A stretch of DNA of 64,000 nucleotides from Devosia sp. (GTDB lineage: Bacteria > Pseudomonadota > Alphaproteobacteria > Rhizobiales > Devosiaceae). The position numbers were made by a program, and so were the translations under genes. The stretch is from NCBI RefSeq assembly GCF_028290625.1, contig NZ_JAQGJM010000012.1, forward strand, positions 124,001 to 188,000. The letters run 5' to 3'. Below the pieces are notes generated by a model, which saw nothing but the letters and a program-made list of their open reading frames with translations, was not told the origin of the DNA and ran no database searches. Shown here piece after piece: positions 46,313 through 55,719 of this stretch (positions within the stretch are counted from its first letter, which is position 1; each line of letters opens with the position of its first letter).

Positions 46313-47512
46313 ATGTCTGCGCTTTTTGGCACCTATGCTCGGTCCGAACTCTCGTTTGAGCGCGGCGAAGGCATGCGCCTTTTTGACCAGAACGGCGTGG
46401 CCTATCTGGATTTCCATTCCGGCATCGCCGTTAATGCGCTCGGCCATGCCGATCCGCACCTGGTGGCGGCGCTGAAGGGCGCTGCCGACAAGGTCTGGCA
46501 CACGTCCAACGTGTTCACCATTCCCGAGCAGGAACGGCTGGCGCAGCGGCTGGTCGACAGCACCTTCGCTGACTCGGTGTTCTTCACCAATTCGGGCGCC
46601 GAGGCGCTGGAATGCGCCATCAAGACGGCGCGGCATTATTTCTTCGCCAAGGGCGAGCCCGACCGCTTCGAAATCCTGGCCTTCACGGGCAGCTTCCACG
46701 GCCGCACCATGGGCACGATCGCGGCCGGCGGCAATCCGAGCTACCTCGAAGGCTTCGGGCCGGCCATGCCCGGCTTCACCCATGTGGCACCCGGCGATCT
46801 GGCTCTGGTGGAGGCGGCCATCACTCCGCACACCTGCGCCATCCTGATCGAGACCGTGCAGGGCGAAGGCGGCGTGACCGCCATGACCAGCGAATTCATG
46901 CAGGGCCTGCGCGCGCTGTGCGACAAGCATGGCATGCTGCTGGTGCTCGACGAAGTGCAGTGCGGCTATGGCCGGACCGGCCGCTTCTTCGCTTTCGAGT
47001 GGAGCGGCATCACGCCCGATATCGTTGCGGTGGCCAAGGCCATCGGGGGCGGCTTCCCGCTGGGCGCGTGCCTCGCCAAAGGCGATGTCGCGGCCTCCAT
47101 GGTGCCCGGCACGCATGGCTCGACCTATGGGGGCAATCCGCTGGCGACCGCTGTCGGCAATGCGGTGCTCGACCGTATTCTGGCGCCCGGTTTCCTCGAC
47201 CATGTCAACCAGATGGGCCAGAAGCTGGCCTGGCATCTGCAGCAGCTCGCGCAGCGCTTCCCCGATTTCGTTGTGGAACAGCGCGGCAAGGGCCTGCTGG
47301 CGGGCATCAAGATCACCCCGCCGGTGCGCGATTTCGTCGCCCGGCTGCGCGCCGACCATCAATTGCTGGCCATCGGGGCCGGCGACAATGTACTGCGCCT
47401 GCTGCCGCCCCTGATCGTCACCGAAGCCGATATCGAAGAGGCGATCGACAAGATCGCTGCGGCGTTCAGCGCGATCGAGGCGGAAGTGGCCTCGGTGCCG
47501 GCAGTCGACTGA
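46313..47512 (+). CDS. argD: Acetylornithine aminotransferase
   Basis: PLP enzyme of the arginine pathway, 399 aa, converting N-acetylglutamate semialdehyde to N-acetylornithine. PLP lysine is K242 in [30 protein letters not shown] and [14 protein letters not shown] are class III motifs. The second of two close ATGs (46313) is better spaced from AAAGG. Followed by argF, the next steps of the pathway, and hslO, an order found in many Hyphomicrobiales. Confidence 0.95.
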   Translation: MSALFGTYARSELSFERGEGMRLFDQNGVAYLDFHSGIAVNALGHADPHLVAALKGAADKVWHTSNVFTIPEQERLAQRLVDSTFADSVFFTNSGAEALECAIKTARHYFFAKGEPDRFEILAFTGSFHGRTMGTIAAGGNPSYLEGFGPAMPGFTHVAPGDLALVEAAITPHTCAILIETVQGEGGVTAMTSEFMQGLRALCDKHGMLLVLDEVQCGYGRTGRFFAFEWSGITPDIVAVAKAIGGGFPLGACLAKGDVAASMVPGTHGSTYGGNPLATAVGNAVLDRILAPGFLDHVNQMGQKLAWHLQQLAQRFPDFVVEQRGKGLLAGIKITPPVRDFVARLRADHQLLAIGAGDNVLRLLPPLIVTEADIEEAIDKIAAAFSAIEAEVASVPAVD

Positions 47513-47645
47513 TGCAAGACGCAACCGAATATTTCGGACGGCGACGACGCGGTTTGTTTCCTCCACCCTGAGTGGAGGCAGCATTCATTGCGGTGCCCGT
47601 AGGGGTGCCGCCCGCTTTTCTATGCGTCACAAAGGAACCCGGCCC

Positions 47646-48578
47646 ATGACATCGACCGGCACACCAAGGCATTTTCTCTCGATCGACGATTTCGACTATT
47701 CCCAATTGCGCGGCATGCTCACCGCCGCTGGCTCGCTCAAAGCCCGCCTCAAGCAGGGCGACCGCCCGCAATTGCTCAAGGACAAGGTCCTGGCGATGAT
47801 CTTCGAGCGCCAGTCCACTCGTACCCGCGTCAGCTTCGACGTCGGCATGCGCCAGTTGGGCGGCGAGACCATCATGCTATCCGGCCAGGAAATGCAGCTC
47901 AGCCGTGAGGAGACGCTCAGCGACACTGCACGCGTTCTCAGCCGCTATGTGGATGCGATCATGATCCGCATTCTCAGCCATGCCGACCTACTCGAACTGT
48001 CCGAGGCCGCGACCGTGCCGGTGATCAACGGGCTGACGCGTCGCGCGCATCCGTGCCAGATCATGGCCGACCTGATGACCTTCGAAGAGCATCGCGGCAA
48101 CATCAAAGGCGCCAAGGTGGCCTGGGTCGGCGACAGCAACAATGTGCTGCATTCCTGGGTCAATGCGGCCGAGGTGTTCGAATGCCAACTCACCATCGCG
48201 ACGCCTGAGGAATATAGCCCCGAAAAGGACCTGATGGACGACATCCGCCGCGCCGGCGACAAGGTGCGGCTGATCCAGGATCCGCGCGAAGCAGTCGAGG
48301 GCGCCGACCTCGTCATCACCGACACCTGGGTGTCGATGGGCGACGTCGATATCGCGGAGCGCCGCCGGGTCTTGAAACCCTACCAGGTCAACCCCAATTT
48401 GATGGCCTTGGCGGACAAGAACGCTCTCTTCATGCACGACCTGCCCGCGCATCGCGGTGACGAGGTGACCGACGAGGTAATCGACGGTCCTCAATCGGTT
48501 GTGTGGGACGAGGCCGAAAACCGCCTCCACGCACAAAAAGCCATCCTGTGCTGGGCCTTCGGCGTTGAGACGAATTAA
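47646..48578 (+). CDS. argF: Ornithine carbamoyltransferase
   Basis: Makes citrulline from ornithine and carbamoyl phosphate; 310 aa. The carbamoyl-phosphate site [13 protein letters not shown] and the HPCQIMADL motif are intact, and the ending [20 protein letters not shown] is typical. However, the ornithine-site HCLP motif reads [16 protein letters not shown], with Asp at residue 265 in place of the catalytic Cys (codon GAC rather than TGC). ATG at 47646 follows AAAGGA. I still call it ArgF because it lies next to argD and matches throughout. Confidence 0.92.
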   Translation: MTSTGTPRHFLSIDDFDYSQLRGMLTAAGSLKARLKQGDRPQLLKDKVLAMIFERQSTRTRVSFDVGMRQLGGETIMLSGQEMQLSREETLSDTARVLSRYVDAIMIRILSHADLLELSEAATVPVINGLTRRAHPCQIMADLMTFEEHRGNIKGAKVAWVGDSNNVLHSWVNAAEVFECQLTIATPEEYSPEKDLMDDIRRAGDKVRLIQDPREAVEGADLVITDTWVSMGDVDIAERRRVLKPYQVNPNLMALADKNALFMHDLPAHRGDEVTDEVIDGPQSVVWDEAENRLHAQKAILCWAFGVETN

Positions 48579-48620
48579 GAACAGATTTCTGGTTTAGACA
48601 GCTCTCTGTTCAACTACGGC

Positions 48621-48700
48621 GTCATTCCCGCGCAGGCGGGAATCCATTCTCTGGTTATCGCCAGCAGAGCAGAATGGGTTCCCGCTTGCGCGGGAATGAC
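48621..48700. repeat. Family-B paired palindromic repeat
   Basis: Two arms, GTCATTCCCGCGCAGGCGGG at the left and CCCGCTTGCGCGGGAATGAC at the right, with ATTCT/AGAAT inside and a 20-base centre. Lies between argF and hslO and could act as terminator for argF. Confidence 0.85.
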
Positions 48701-48753
48701 GTTGTGGTTTGATCAACGCCGGAAGGCCAAGCCTGCCGAAAGAACCGATACAA

Positions 48754-49776
48754 ATGACGACGGACGCGACCGCCATGCCTGACACACTGATGAGTTCCCT
48801 CGGCCTCGATCGCCCGGAAACCGGCGATGACGCCGTCGTGCCGTTCACGCTCGACAAACTCGATACCCGTGGCCGCTCGGTGCGGCTGGGCGAGGCGCTC
48901 GACACTATTTTGAGCCGGCACAATTATCCGGCTCCGGTCGCGCGCCTGCTGGGCGAAGCGGTGGTGCTGGCCTCGCTGATCGGCTCGTCGCTGAAGTTCG
49001 ACGGCCGCTTCATCATGCAGACCCATACGGATGGTCCGGTGAACCTGCTGGTCGTCGATTTCGACGCGCCGGACGGGATTCGCGGCTATGCGCGCTACGA
49101 TCATGACGCTCTGCTCAAGGCATCCGAGGAGGGCAAGACCAAGCCGGGCGAATTGCTGGGCCACGGCCACCTCGCCATGACCATCGACCAGGGCGCCGAC
49201 ATGGAGCGCTATCAGGGTATTGTCGCGCTCGAAGGAGAATCCCTCGAAGAGGTGGCGCATACCTATTTCATGCAGTCCGAACAGATCCCCACCATGGTGC
49301 GGCTGGCGGTCGCCGAATTCATGCAGAAGGGCGATCACCGTGCCCATTGGCGCGCCGGCGGCGTGTTGATCCAGCATCTGCCCCAGCATGGGCAATCGAT
49401 GATGGCCGACCTGCCCGGCGATGGCGACTTCGACAATCCGCACACTTCGGACCCCGACTTCGTCGAGCCCGACGTGTGGAACGAGGCCAAGACGCTGTTG
49501 ATGACGCTGGAAGATATCGAACTGGCCGATCCCGACCTGTCGCCGGAGCGGATGCTGTTCCGGTTGTATCACGAGACCGGTGTGCGGGTGTTCACCCCCA
49601 CGACGCTGGTCGAGCGCTGCACTTGCTCGGTCGACAGGATCGAAGACATGCTGGCCACCAGTTTCACGCCCGAGGACCGCGAGGAAATGGCGGTGGATGG
49701 CGAGATCGAAGTGGTGTGCGAGTTCTGCTCGACCGCCTATCACTTCAATCCGCATCAGTTTGACGCCAAGCACTAA
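48754..49776 (+). CDS. hslO: Hsp33 redox-regulated chaperone
   Basis: Cytoplasmic holdase chaperone activated by oxidation, 340 aa. The zinc-binding cysteines are seen as RCTCSVDRI (C-x-C) and VVCEFCSTAY (C-x-x-C) near the C-terminus; the N-terminal domain has GEAVVLASLIGSSLKFDGRF. Length is at the upper end, as in other alphaproteobacteria. The start is uncertain among ATGs at 48709, 48754 and 48775; 48754 gives a plausible N-terminus. Confidence 0.94.
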   Translation: MTTDATAMPDTLMSSLGLDRPETGDDAVVPFTLDKLDTRGRSVRLGEALDTILSRHNYPAPVARLLGEAVVLASLIGSSLKFDGRFIMQTHTDGPVNLLVVDFDAPDGIRGYARYDHDALLKASEEGKTKPGELLGHGHLAMTIDQGADMERYQGIVALEGESLEEVAHTYFMQSEQIPTMVRLAVAEFMQKGDHRAHWRAGGVLIQHLPQHGQSMMADLPGDGDFDNPHTSDPDFVEPDVWNEAKTLLMTLEDIELADPDLSPERMLFRLYHETGVRVFTPTTLVERCTCSVDRIEDMLATSFTPEDREEMAVDGEIEVVCEFCSTAYHFNPHQFDAKH

Positions 49777-49802
49777 GACTAAAATCGTCGAAACAGTCAG
49801 CA

Positions 49803-49830
49803 CCGCTGCCCCATCGGGCGGCGGTTTTTT
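49803..49830 (+). terminator. Rho-independent terminator of hslO
   Basis: CCGCTGCCC and GGGCGGCGG pair (one G-U) around a 4-nt loop, then TTTTTT. Confidence 0.85.
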
Positions 49831-50016
49831 GCTTACTTACAAGCACTTGCGCAATTGTACATTTATGACACTATGCCCGTAGAGTAAAAACAGGCGGGGC
49901 AGCGCCAGTTGATCTTCTTGGGGACGTCGCATCGCGCGCGGGCAGCGCGCATGGCCGATGGGTATTGGGCTATCGTCCGCCATACTCAGTTGACCTTTTG
50001 TCGGTCCGGCTGAGCT

Positions 50017-51894
50017 ATGTCCGACGCGCTGAACCTCATCGAGGCGGTGATCGGGGGGAGCCATGCCCATGGCTTGAGTGCCGAACAGGTGCTCGAGCGC
50101 GCGCTGGAGCGGCAGGTCGACCCGCTCAGTTACTGCGCCAATACCCTCAGTCTCGGACAGGTCACGGTGATGGAGCGGGCGGCGCGCTGGGCCGGCTTCG
50201 CCTTCTACAAGGTGATCCCGCGCGGCCTGGCAGGCCACGCCGAACACTATCCCCTCGCAGAACTGGCGCGAGCGCGCGCTGTGCCGCTTCGGCTGATCGA
50301 CCGCGACGTGTTCTTCTCCGCCCCCGGCTTCTTTGAAATGCTGGCGCTCAGAATCCGGCTGCGCGAGCGGCCGCAATTGCATCGCCGCGTATGTTTCGTG
50401 CCCGACGCGGCGATCCGCGATTATCTGGTTCAGGCCAGTTCGGGCGCCCTGATCGACAATGCCCGCCAAGGGCTGGCACGGCGCTGGCCGCTGGCCACGG
50501 CGCAACTGGAGCTGACCCGGCCGGTGCGGATCGGCTTCGTGGCCGGACTGGTTTTGCTGGTCACGTTCATGCTGCTGGTGCCGTTTTGGGGACAAGACTG
50601 GCTGTTGCCGCTGGCGCTGCTGATCCTGGGCGTGCCGGCGGCGCTGCGGCTGGCCGCAAGCTGGCACGGCCTGTGGCACGGCGCGCCGCAGCCGGCGGCA
50701 ATCCGGCCCGACGATGGTGACCTGCCGGTCTATTCGGTGCTGGTACCCTTGCGCGACGAGGCGCATATGGTGCCGCAACTCTATCGCGCCTTGCTGGCGC
50801 TGGATTACCCCGCCGAAAAGCTAGACATCAAATTCGTCGTCGAAGAGCGCTCGTGCGCGACGATCGAGGCGGTGGAGCAGTTGCCGGACAATCCCAGCTT
50901 TTCCCTGATCCGGGTGCCCGATGCGGCTCCGCGAACCAAACCTAAGGCGTTGGATTTTGCGCTGCCGGCCTGCCGCGGCGATTTGGTCGTGGTGTTCGAC
51001 GCCGAGGATACACCCCATCCCGATCAGCTCTGGCAGGCCGCAGCCGCGTTCCGCGAGCGGCCCGACGTGCAGTGCCTGCAGGCCGAATTGTTCATCGACA
51101 ATGCCGACGAACGCTGGCTGGCCGGCCTGTTCGCGGGCGAATATGCCGGGCTGTTCGGCGCCCTGCTGCCGGCGTTTGCCGATTGGCAATTGCCGATGCC
51201 GCTGGGAGGCACGTCCAATCATTTCCGCATCGCGGCACTGCGCGATATTGGCGGCTGGGACGCTTTCAACGTCACCGAGGACGCCGATCTGGGCATGCGG
51301 CTGGCGCGGCGGGGCTACCGCACCGAAATGCTGGCCTCGAGCACCCTTGAGGAAGCGCCGACGCAATGGCGGACATGGCTGGGCCAGCGCACTCGCTGGA
51401 TGAAGGGCTGGATGCAGACGTTCATCGTGCACAATCGCCATCCCGGAACGCTGCTGGCCCAGATGGGCTGGCGCTCCATGCTGGCTTTCGAAATCGTCGT
51501 GCTATCGATGATCCTGTCGCCCCTGCTGCACACCGCGCTGCTGCCGATCCTGCTGGTGCAGGCGCTGCTGGGCCAGCCGGTCTTCGGCGCCATGGGCTGG
51601 AATTGGGCGTCATTGAATCTGGGGCTATTGTGCTTCGGCTATGCCAGCAGTCTGGCGCTGACCCTGGTCGGCCTGCACCGGCAGCGGCGCTACCGGCTGT
51701 TTGCGCTGCAATTGCTGCTGCCGTTCTATTGGCTGCTGCTGGCCGTGGCGACATTGCGGGCGCTGCACGAACTGCTCGACCGGCCGTTTTATTGGGCCAA
51801 GACCGAGCATAGAGTGCGCAAGACCGGCGCGGGCGCGGCAAGAGGGCGGATCATCAAGACGGGCGGCGTCTCCAACCCGAAGCCAGCCGAATAG
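50017..51894 (+). CDS. Membrane glycosyltransferase family 2 (processive type)
   Basis: Polysaccharide-synthase-like protein of 625 aa. About 165 residues of N-terminal domain (GLSAEQVLERALERQ onward) resemble the soluble region found before some exopolysaccharide GT2 enzymes. Two transmembrane segments follow, then a GT-A domain with YSVLVPLRDEAHMVPQLYRA, metal motif VFDAEDTP, TEDADLGMRLARRGYR and the QRTRWMKGWMQ acceptor motif, then about four C-terminal transmembrane segments. It has no partner such as bcsB nearby. The product is unknown. The 186 bases before it show no clear promoter to me. Confidence 0.85.
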   Translation: MSDALNLIEAVIGGSHAHGLSAEQVLERALERQVDPLSYCANTLSLGQVTVMERAARWAGFAFYKVIPRGLAGHAEHYPLAELARARAVPLRLIDRDVFFSAPGFFEMLALRIRLRERPQLHRRVCFVPDAAIRDYLVQASSGALIDNARQGLARRWPLATAQLELTRPVRIGFVAGLVLLVTFMLLVPFWGQDWLLPLALLILGVPAALRLAASWHGLWHGAPQPAAIRPDDGDLPVYSVLVPLRDEAHMVPQLYRALLALDYPAEKLDIKFVVEERSCATIEAVEQLPDNPSFSLIRVPDAAPRTKPKALDFALPACRGDLVVVFDAEDTPHPDQLWQAAAAFRERPDVQCLQAELFIDNADERWLAGLFAGEYAGLFGALLPAFADWQLPMPLGGTSNHFRIAALRDIGGWDAFNVTEDADLGMRLARRGYRTEMLASSTLEEAPTQWRTWLGQRTRWMKGWMQTFIVHNRHPGTLLAQMGWRSMLAFEIVVLSMILSPLLHTALLPILLVQALLGQPVFGAMGWNWASLNLGLLCFGYASSLALTLVGLHRQRRYRLFALQLLLPFYWLLLAVATLRALHELLDRPFYWAKTEHRVRKTGAGAARGRIIKTGGVSNPKPAE

Positions 51895-51918
51895 CGCCCG
51901 GAGGGTGGTTTTCCGCTC

Positions 51919-52962
51919 CTAGCTCCGCCAGCGTGGCGAGGGCTCGAAGAGGGTTTGCAGCGTCTCGGGTGCTTCCCCGTTGATCCGCCGCAGCAGCAGG
52001 CGCGTCAGCTCCTCGCCGGCGGTGAACACATCCTCGACGATGCTGTCGAGCTTGGGGAACAGCGTCGGCAGGATGTCCGAGGTCTGCTTGAAGATCATCT
52101 CGATGCCCTGCCCGAGGTGCAGGCCGCCGTCCTGCAGGCCGCCGATGAGGGCGATGGCGCGCATTTCGCTGTCGCAGATGATGCCGTCGGGGCGGTTGGC
52201 CTGGCGGGTGATGTCGAGGCCGAGCTGGCGGATTTCGTCGGGCCTTCCGCGCAGGGCAGCACTATCCTGGACCGTGCCGACAATGCCCAGCCGGGCCGTG
52301 GCGTGGCGGAAGGCGGTGACGATATTGTGGTGGTTGGTGGTGCTGTCGTCGCCCACCAGCATCAGCAGGTGCTTGCAGCCCTTGGCGGCCAGCCGCTCGG
52401 CCGCCACCGTGGCAAAGGCCTCGGAATGGAAATCGTGATAGGCGTGCTGAGTGAAAAACTCGGTGCGGCCATGGCTGACAAAGGGGAAGTTGGCGTCCAT
52501 CAGCAGTTGCACCCGCCGGTCGCGCGGGCCGGTATGGGTGATGATGACGCCATCGGCGGTGCGGTTATCGAGCACGTAGCGCACGGTTTCCACCGATTGG
52601 GTGCGCACGAATTCGGGGATCACCGTCAGATGGTAGCGCGAGCCCCTTATTGCCTGGCCGATCCCCTGGATCATCTGGCGGGCGAAATCGATGGAATCGT
52701 CGCCGCCATCGAGCACCAGGGCGATCACATTGGTCTTGCCGGTTCGCAGGCGCACGCCGGCCCGGTCCGGCACGTAGCCGACGGCCTTGGCGGCCTCGGC
52801 CACCTTGCGCCGCGTCTCCTCCTTGAGCGCGGTGCCACCGCGCAGCGACAGCGAAACCGTCGACTGGCTGAGCCCCGTCAGTTCGGAAATCGTGCGCAGC
52901 GTGGCGCGCTGGCCGATCGCCCCCGCGCCGTTCCCGCTACCCTTGTCTTTGCCACCAGCCAT
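51919..52962 (-). CDS. LacI-family transcriptional regulator (alpha-mannoside operon)
   Basis: Repressor of 347 aa with helix-turn-helix RTISELTGLSQSTVSLSLRG, hinge ALKEETRRKVAEAAKAVGYV and a sugar-sensing domain. The N-terminal 20 residues are Gly/Lys rich. It is divergent from the mannoside binding-protein gene; two matching TTGCAACG-type operators lie in the 295-bp gap, one near its own start. Control of that operon is therefore very likely. Confidence 0.93.
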   Translation of the reverse strand: MAGGKDKGSGNGAGAIGQRATLRTISELTGLSQSTVSLSLRGGTALKEETRRKVAEAAKAVGYVPDRAGVRLRTGKTNVIALVLDGGDDSIDFARQMIQGIGQAIRGSRYHLTVIPEFVRTQSVETVRYVLDNRTADGVIITHTGPRDRRVQLLMDANFPFVSHGRTEFFTQHAYHDFHSEAFATVAAERLAAKGCKHLLMLVGDDSTTNHHNIVTAFRHATARLGIVGTVQDSAALRGRPDEIRQLGLDITRQANRPDGIICDSEMRAIALIGGLQDGGLHLGQGIEMIFKQTSDILPTLFPKLDSIVEDVFTAGEELTRLLLRRINGEAPETLQTLFEPSPRWRS

Positions 52963-53027
52963 TGTCTGTCCGCTTGTCTCCAGCGGTCTTTTACACCCTG
53001 TGGTGACGATTCAAAACAGCGAAGATT

Positions 53028-53041
53028 TTGCAACGATGCAG
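53028..53041. promoter_or_regulatory. Secondary LacI-type operator
   Basis: TTGCAACGATGCAG matches the main palindrome at 53158 at 12 of 14 positions. The 130-bp spacing would allow repression by looping. Confidence 0.55.
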
Positions 53042-53157
53042 CATGATGTACGTTCATCAACCGGCGATGTTCACAGGACATCTCCATCCTAAACCATTCA
53101 CATAAAATGAAATAAATGAAATGGGCAAAAGCGTTTCCGCTGATTTTCGACAAACCG

Positions 53158-53171
53158 TTGCAACGTTGCAA
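53158..53171. promoter_or_regulatory. LacI-type operator
   Basis: TTGCAACGTTGCAA is a perfect 14-bp palindrome with a central CG, the hallmark of LacI-family sites. It lies 86 bases before the binding-protein ATG. Confidence 0.75.
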
Positions 53172-53257
53172 TTTACATGATTACCTTTGCCGGCGTCGGA
53201 GGAGGGTTCGGCGCAAGGGCCGCGCAATGTCGCGGTGGAGCACCTGAGGAGGAGTTC

Positions 53258-54580
53258 ATGCTCAAACGGAATCTAATGGCGACGGTCGCCGCTGTGGCCA
53301 TGGCCGCGGCGTCGGTCATCCCAGCCCACGCCGAAATCACCTTTATGTACGCCACATGGCTCTCGGGCCTGGTGGAACCGGGTGTCGCCAATTTCGAAAA
53401 AGCAACCGGCGAAACGGTCAATGCCATCAAGCTGCCCGATCAGGGCTATGACCAGCGCGTGGCGCTGGACCTGTCGGCCGGCACTGCCGCCGACGTGGTG
53501 CTGATGGACAGCTTCATGGTGAGCGAGCTGGCTTCGGCGGGCTATCTGCACCCGCTGGACGAACTCGCCGCCGGCTGGGATCAATATCAGTATTATCTCA
53601 AGGGCCTGATCGAAGTCGGCTCCTATGACGGCAAGGTCTACTCCCTGCCCACCGACACCGACGTGCGCATGCTGTGGTACAACAAGGCCAATTTCGAAAA
53701 GGCAGGCATTGCCATGCCATGGGAGCCCAAGAGCTGGGCCGACGTGCTCGATGCAGCCCAGAAGCTCAAGGACGCGGGCGTCGAATATGCGTTCCAGCTT
53801 CCCGCCGGCACCAAGCAGGGCGAAGCCACCACGATGCAGGGCTTCTACATGGCGCTGCTTGGGGCCGACGTTCCCGAAGGGGATCGCAATCGCTTGCGCG
53901 ACCGTACCAGCGGCAAGTGGATTGGCGACAGCCCGGGTATCCGCAAGACCCTGCAGCTCTATCACGACGTTTACGTGGAGAAGAGCCTGACGGCGCCGGA
54001 CCTGAACTACGCCACCGATATCGGCGCTTCGGTGCGTGAGGCCATGGCCAACAACACCATCGGCATTCTGGCTTCCGGCTCGTGGGAAGATGCGTGCCTG
54101 TGGGATTGCACCGGCGCCAATGTGCCTAGCCGCGAAGAGCGCGATGCGCTGGTCGGCTGGACGCCATGGCCGGGCTCGGGTGATCCGGGCACCAATGCCA
54201 CCACCAATATCTCGGGTGGCTGGGCCGTGGGCATCAACGAAAAGGCCGCCGACAAGGACCTGGCCTTCGGCTTGGTGAAGGCCATCTTCGACAAGGATAA
54301 CTTCGAAGCCTGGACCATCGCCAACCACCGCATGGGCGTGCGGACCGATATTTCGGAGTCCCCGGAATATACCCAAGACGCCTATCTGGCCAAGGCGACG
54401 GCTCTTGCCGCCACCACGACCGGTCGCGACACCGTCCCCGGCTACCAGACCGTTTCGGCTCTGATCCAGCAGGCAACCGCCGATATCCTCGACGGCTCCA
54501 GCGTGGATGACGTGGTCAAGGAATATCACGACGCCCTGGTCGACGAGTTCGGCGCAGACGCGGTCGAGACCTACGAGTAA
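53258..54580 (+). CDS. Sugar ABC substrate-binding protein (alpha-mannoside operon)
   Basis: Periplasmic family-1 binding protein of 440 aa. Signal peptide MLKRNLMATVAAVAMAAAS ending at AHA; ATG at 53258 has a GAGGAGGAG site, whereas the longer frame from 53177 runs through the leader. Typical residues: GTAADVVLMDSFMVSELASA, YSLPTDTDVRMLWYNK and ISGGWAVGINEKA. First gene of the operon with MalF/MalG-type permeases, a GH38 mannosidase and an ATPase, so oligomannosides are the likely ligand. Confidence 0.92.
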   Translation: MLKRNLMATVAAVAMAAASVIPAHAEITFMYATWLSGLVEPGVANFEKATGETVNAIKLPDQGYDQRVALDLSAGTAADVVLMDSFMVSELASAGYLHPLDELAAGWDQYQYYLKGLIEVGSYDGKVYSLPTDTDVRMLWYNKANFEKAGIAMPWEPKSWADVLDAAQKLKDAGVEYAFQLPAGTKQGEATTMQGFYMALLGADVPEGDRNRLRDRTSGKWIGDSPGIRKTLQLYHDVYVEKSLTAPDLNYATDIGASVREAMANNTIGILASGSWEDACLWDCTGANVPSREERDALVGWTPWPGSGDPGTNATTNISGGWAVGINEKAADKDLAFGLVKAIFDKDNFEAWTIANHRMGVRTDISESPEYTQDAYLAKATALAATTTGRDTVPGYQTVSALIQQATADILDGSSVDDVVKEYHDALVDEFGADAVETYE

Positions 54581-54592
54581 TACCGAGGCCCT

Positions 54593-54640
54593 CCCGGCAC
54601 GGCGGCGCTTCGGAGCAATCCGAACGCCGCCAGTACCGGG
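54593..54640 (+). terminator. Branched hairpin after binding-protein gene
   Basis: Outer CCCGG/CCGGG encloses GGCGGCG/CGCCGCC and inner CGGA/TCCG; ATTTTAG follows. It probably attenuates transcription before the permease genes. Confidence 0.65.
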
Positions 54641-54665
54641 ATTTTAGAAGAATACGGAGCGGCGG

Positions 54666-54776
54666 CTCCCCTCCCCCTTGAGGGCAGGGGTGGGGTGGGG
54701 TTTGTTGGACGGGGCGGAGCGCGTTGCGGCAACGCCACTCCCGGTTTGACCAACCCCCACCCTAGCCTCTCCTCCA
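54666..54776. repeat. Intergenic C-rich repeat, family A
   Basis: CTCCCCTCCCCCTTGAGGG and TGGGGTTTGTTGG are answered by CCAACCCCCACCC and CCTCTCCTCC further on, an imperfect long palindrome inside the operon between binding protein and permease genes. Confidence 0.65.
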
Positions 54777-54822
54777 TATCGAGGACGCGGGATCTCCGCG
54801 ATCAATTGGGAAATCCAGCCGA

Positions 54823-55719
54823 ATGGCGATGAAAAACCAGATCAATCCCTGGCTGGCCTCCAATGTCTGGTTGCTGGTCATCGCCATGTTGCCGGCCTTC
54901 CTGCTGCTCGCCGCGCTGATCTATTTCACCGCTTGGGCCTTCAGCTTCTCCTTCACCGATCTTGAGCTCGTCGGCCGTAAGTCGGTCAACTGGAGCTGGG
55001 TCGGCTTTGAAAATTACGTGCGCCTATGGACCCGCAAGGGGTTCCTCGATGCGCTGTGGACCACGGTTATCTTCACCTTCTTCTCCGCCATTGTGGGCCA
55101 GAGCGTGCTCGGTTTCCTGCTGGCGGGGGCGCTGCGCACCACGCGGTCCAACCTGCGCAGCTTCATCGAAGTGGCCATCATGCTGGGCTGGCTGTTGCCC
55201 GATATCGTCGCGGCGTTCCTGTGGTCGGCGACCACCTCTCAGACCGGGCTGATCAACAACCTGATCATCACGCCTTTGGGCTTCAAGCCGGTCAATTTCA
55301 TCAGCGAATTCGCGCTGCCGGTGGTGACCATCGCCAATATCTGGAAGGGCACGGCCTGGAGCTACCTGCTGTTTTCCGCCGCGCTGGACTCGGTGTCGCG
55401 CGAAGTCGTGGAGGCCGCCAAGGTCGATGGAGCGACGCCGTTCCAGCGCATCTGGCTGGTGATCCTGCCGATCATAAGGCCGCATATCGCGACGAACATG
55501 CTGTTCATCACCATCTGGACCTTCACATATTTCCCGCTGATCTACGCGCTGACCGGCGGCGGGCCGGGGCGGCAGAGCGAGACGCTGGCCATCTTCATGT
55601 ACAAACAGAGCTTTGGCACCGGCAAGCTGGGCTATGGCAGCGCCATTTCAGTGGCCATGCTGCTCATCGTCGGCGCCCTGTCGCTGATCTATCTGCGCCT
55701 GCTGCGGGAGCCTAAATAA
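54823..55719 (+). CDS. Sugar ABC permease, MalF type
   Basis: Inner-membrane permease of 298 aa with six hydrophobic segments (first MLPAFLLLAALIYFTAWAFS). The coupling loop reads VVEAAKVDGATPFQRIWLVI, followed by PLIYALTGGGPGRQSETLA, typical of CUT1 permeases. Its stop codon shares one base with the next start (TAATG). Confidence 0.93.
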   Translation: MAMKNQINPWLASNVWLLVIAMLPAFLLLAALIYFTAWAFSFSFTDLELVGRKSVNWSWVGFENYVRLWTRKGFLDALWTTVIFTFFSAIVGQSVLGFLLAGALRTTRSNLRSFIEVAIMLGWLLPDIVAAFLWSATTSQTGLINNLIITPLGFKPVNFISEFALPVVTIANIWKGTAWSYLLFSAALDSVSREVVEAAKVDGATPFQRIWLVILPIIRPHIATNMLFITIWTFTYFPLIYALTGGGPGRQSETLAIFMYKQSFGTGKLGYGSAISVAMLLIVGALSLIYLRLLREPK

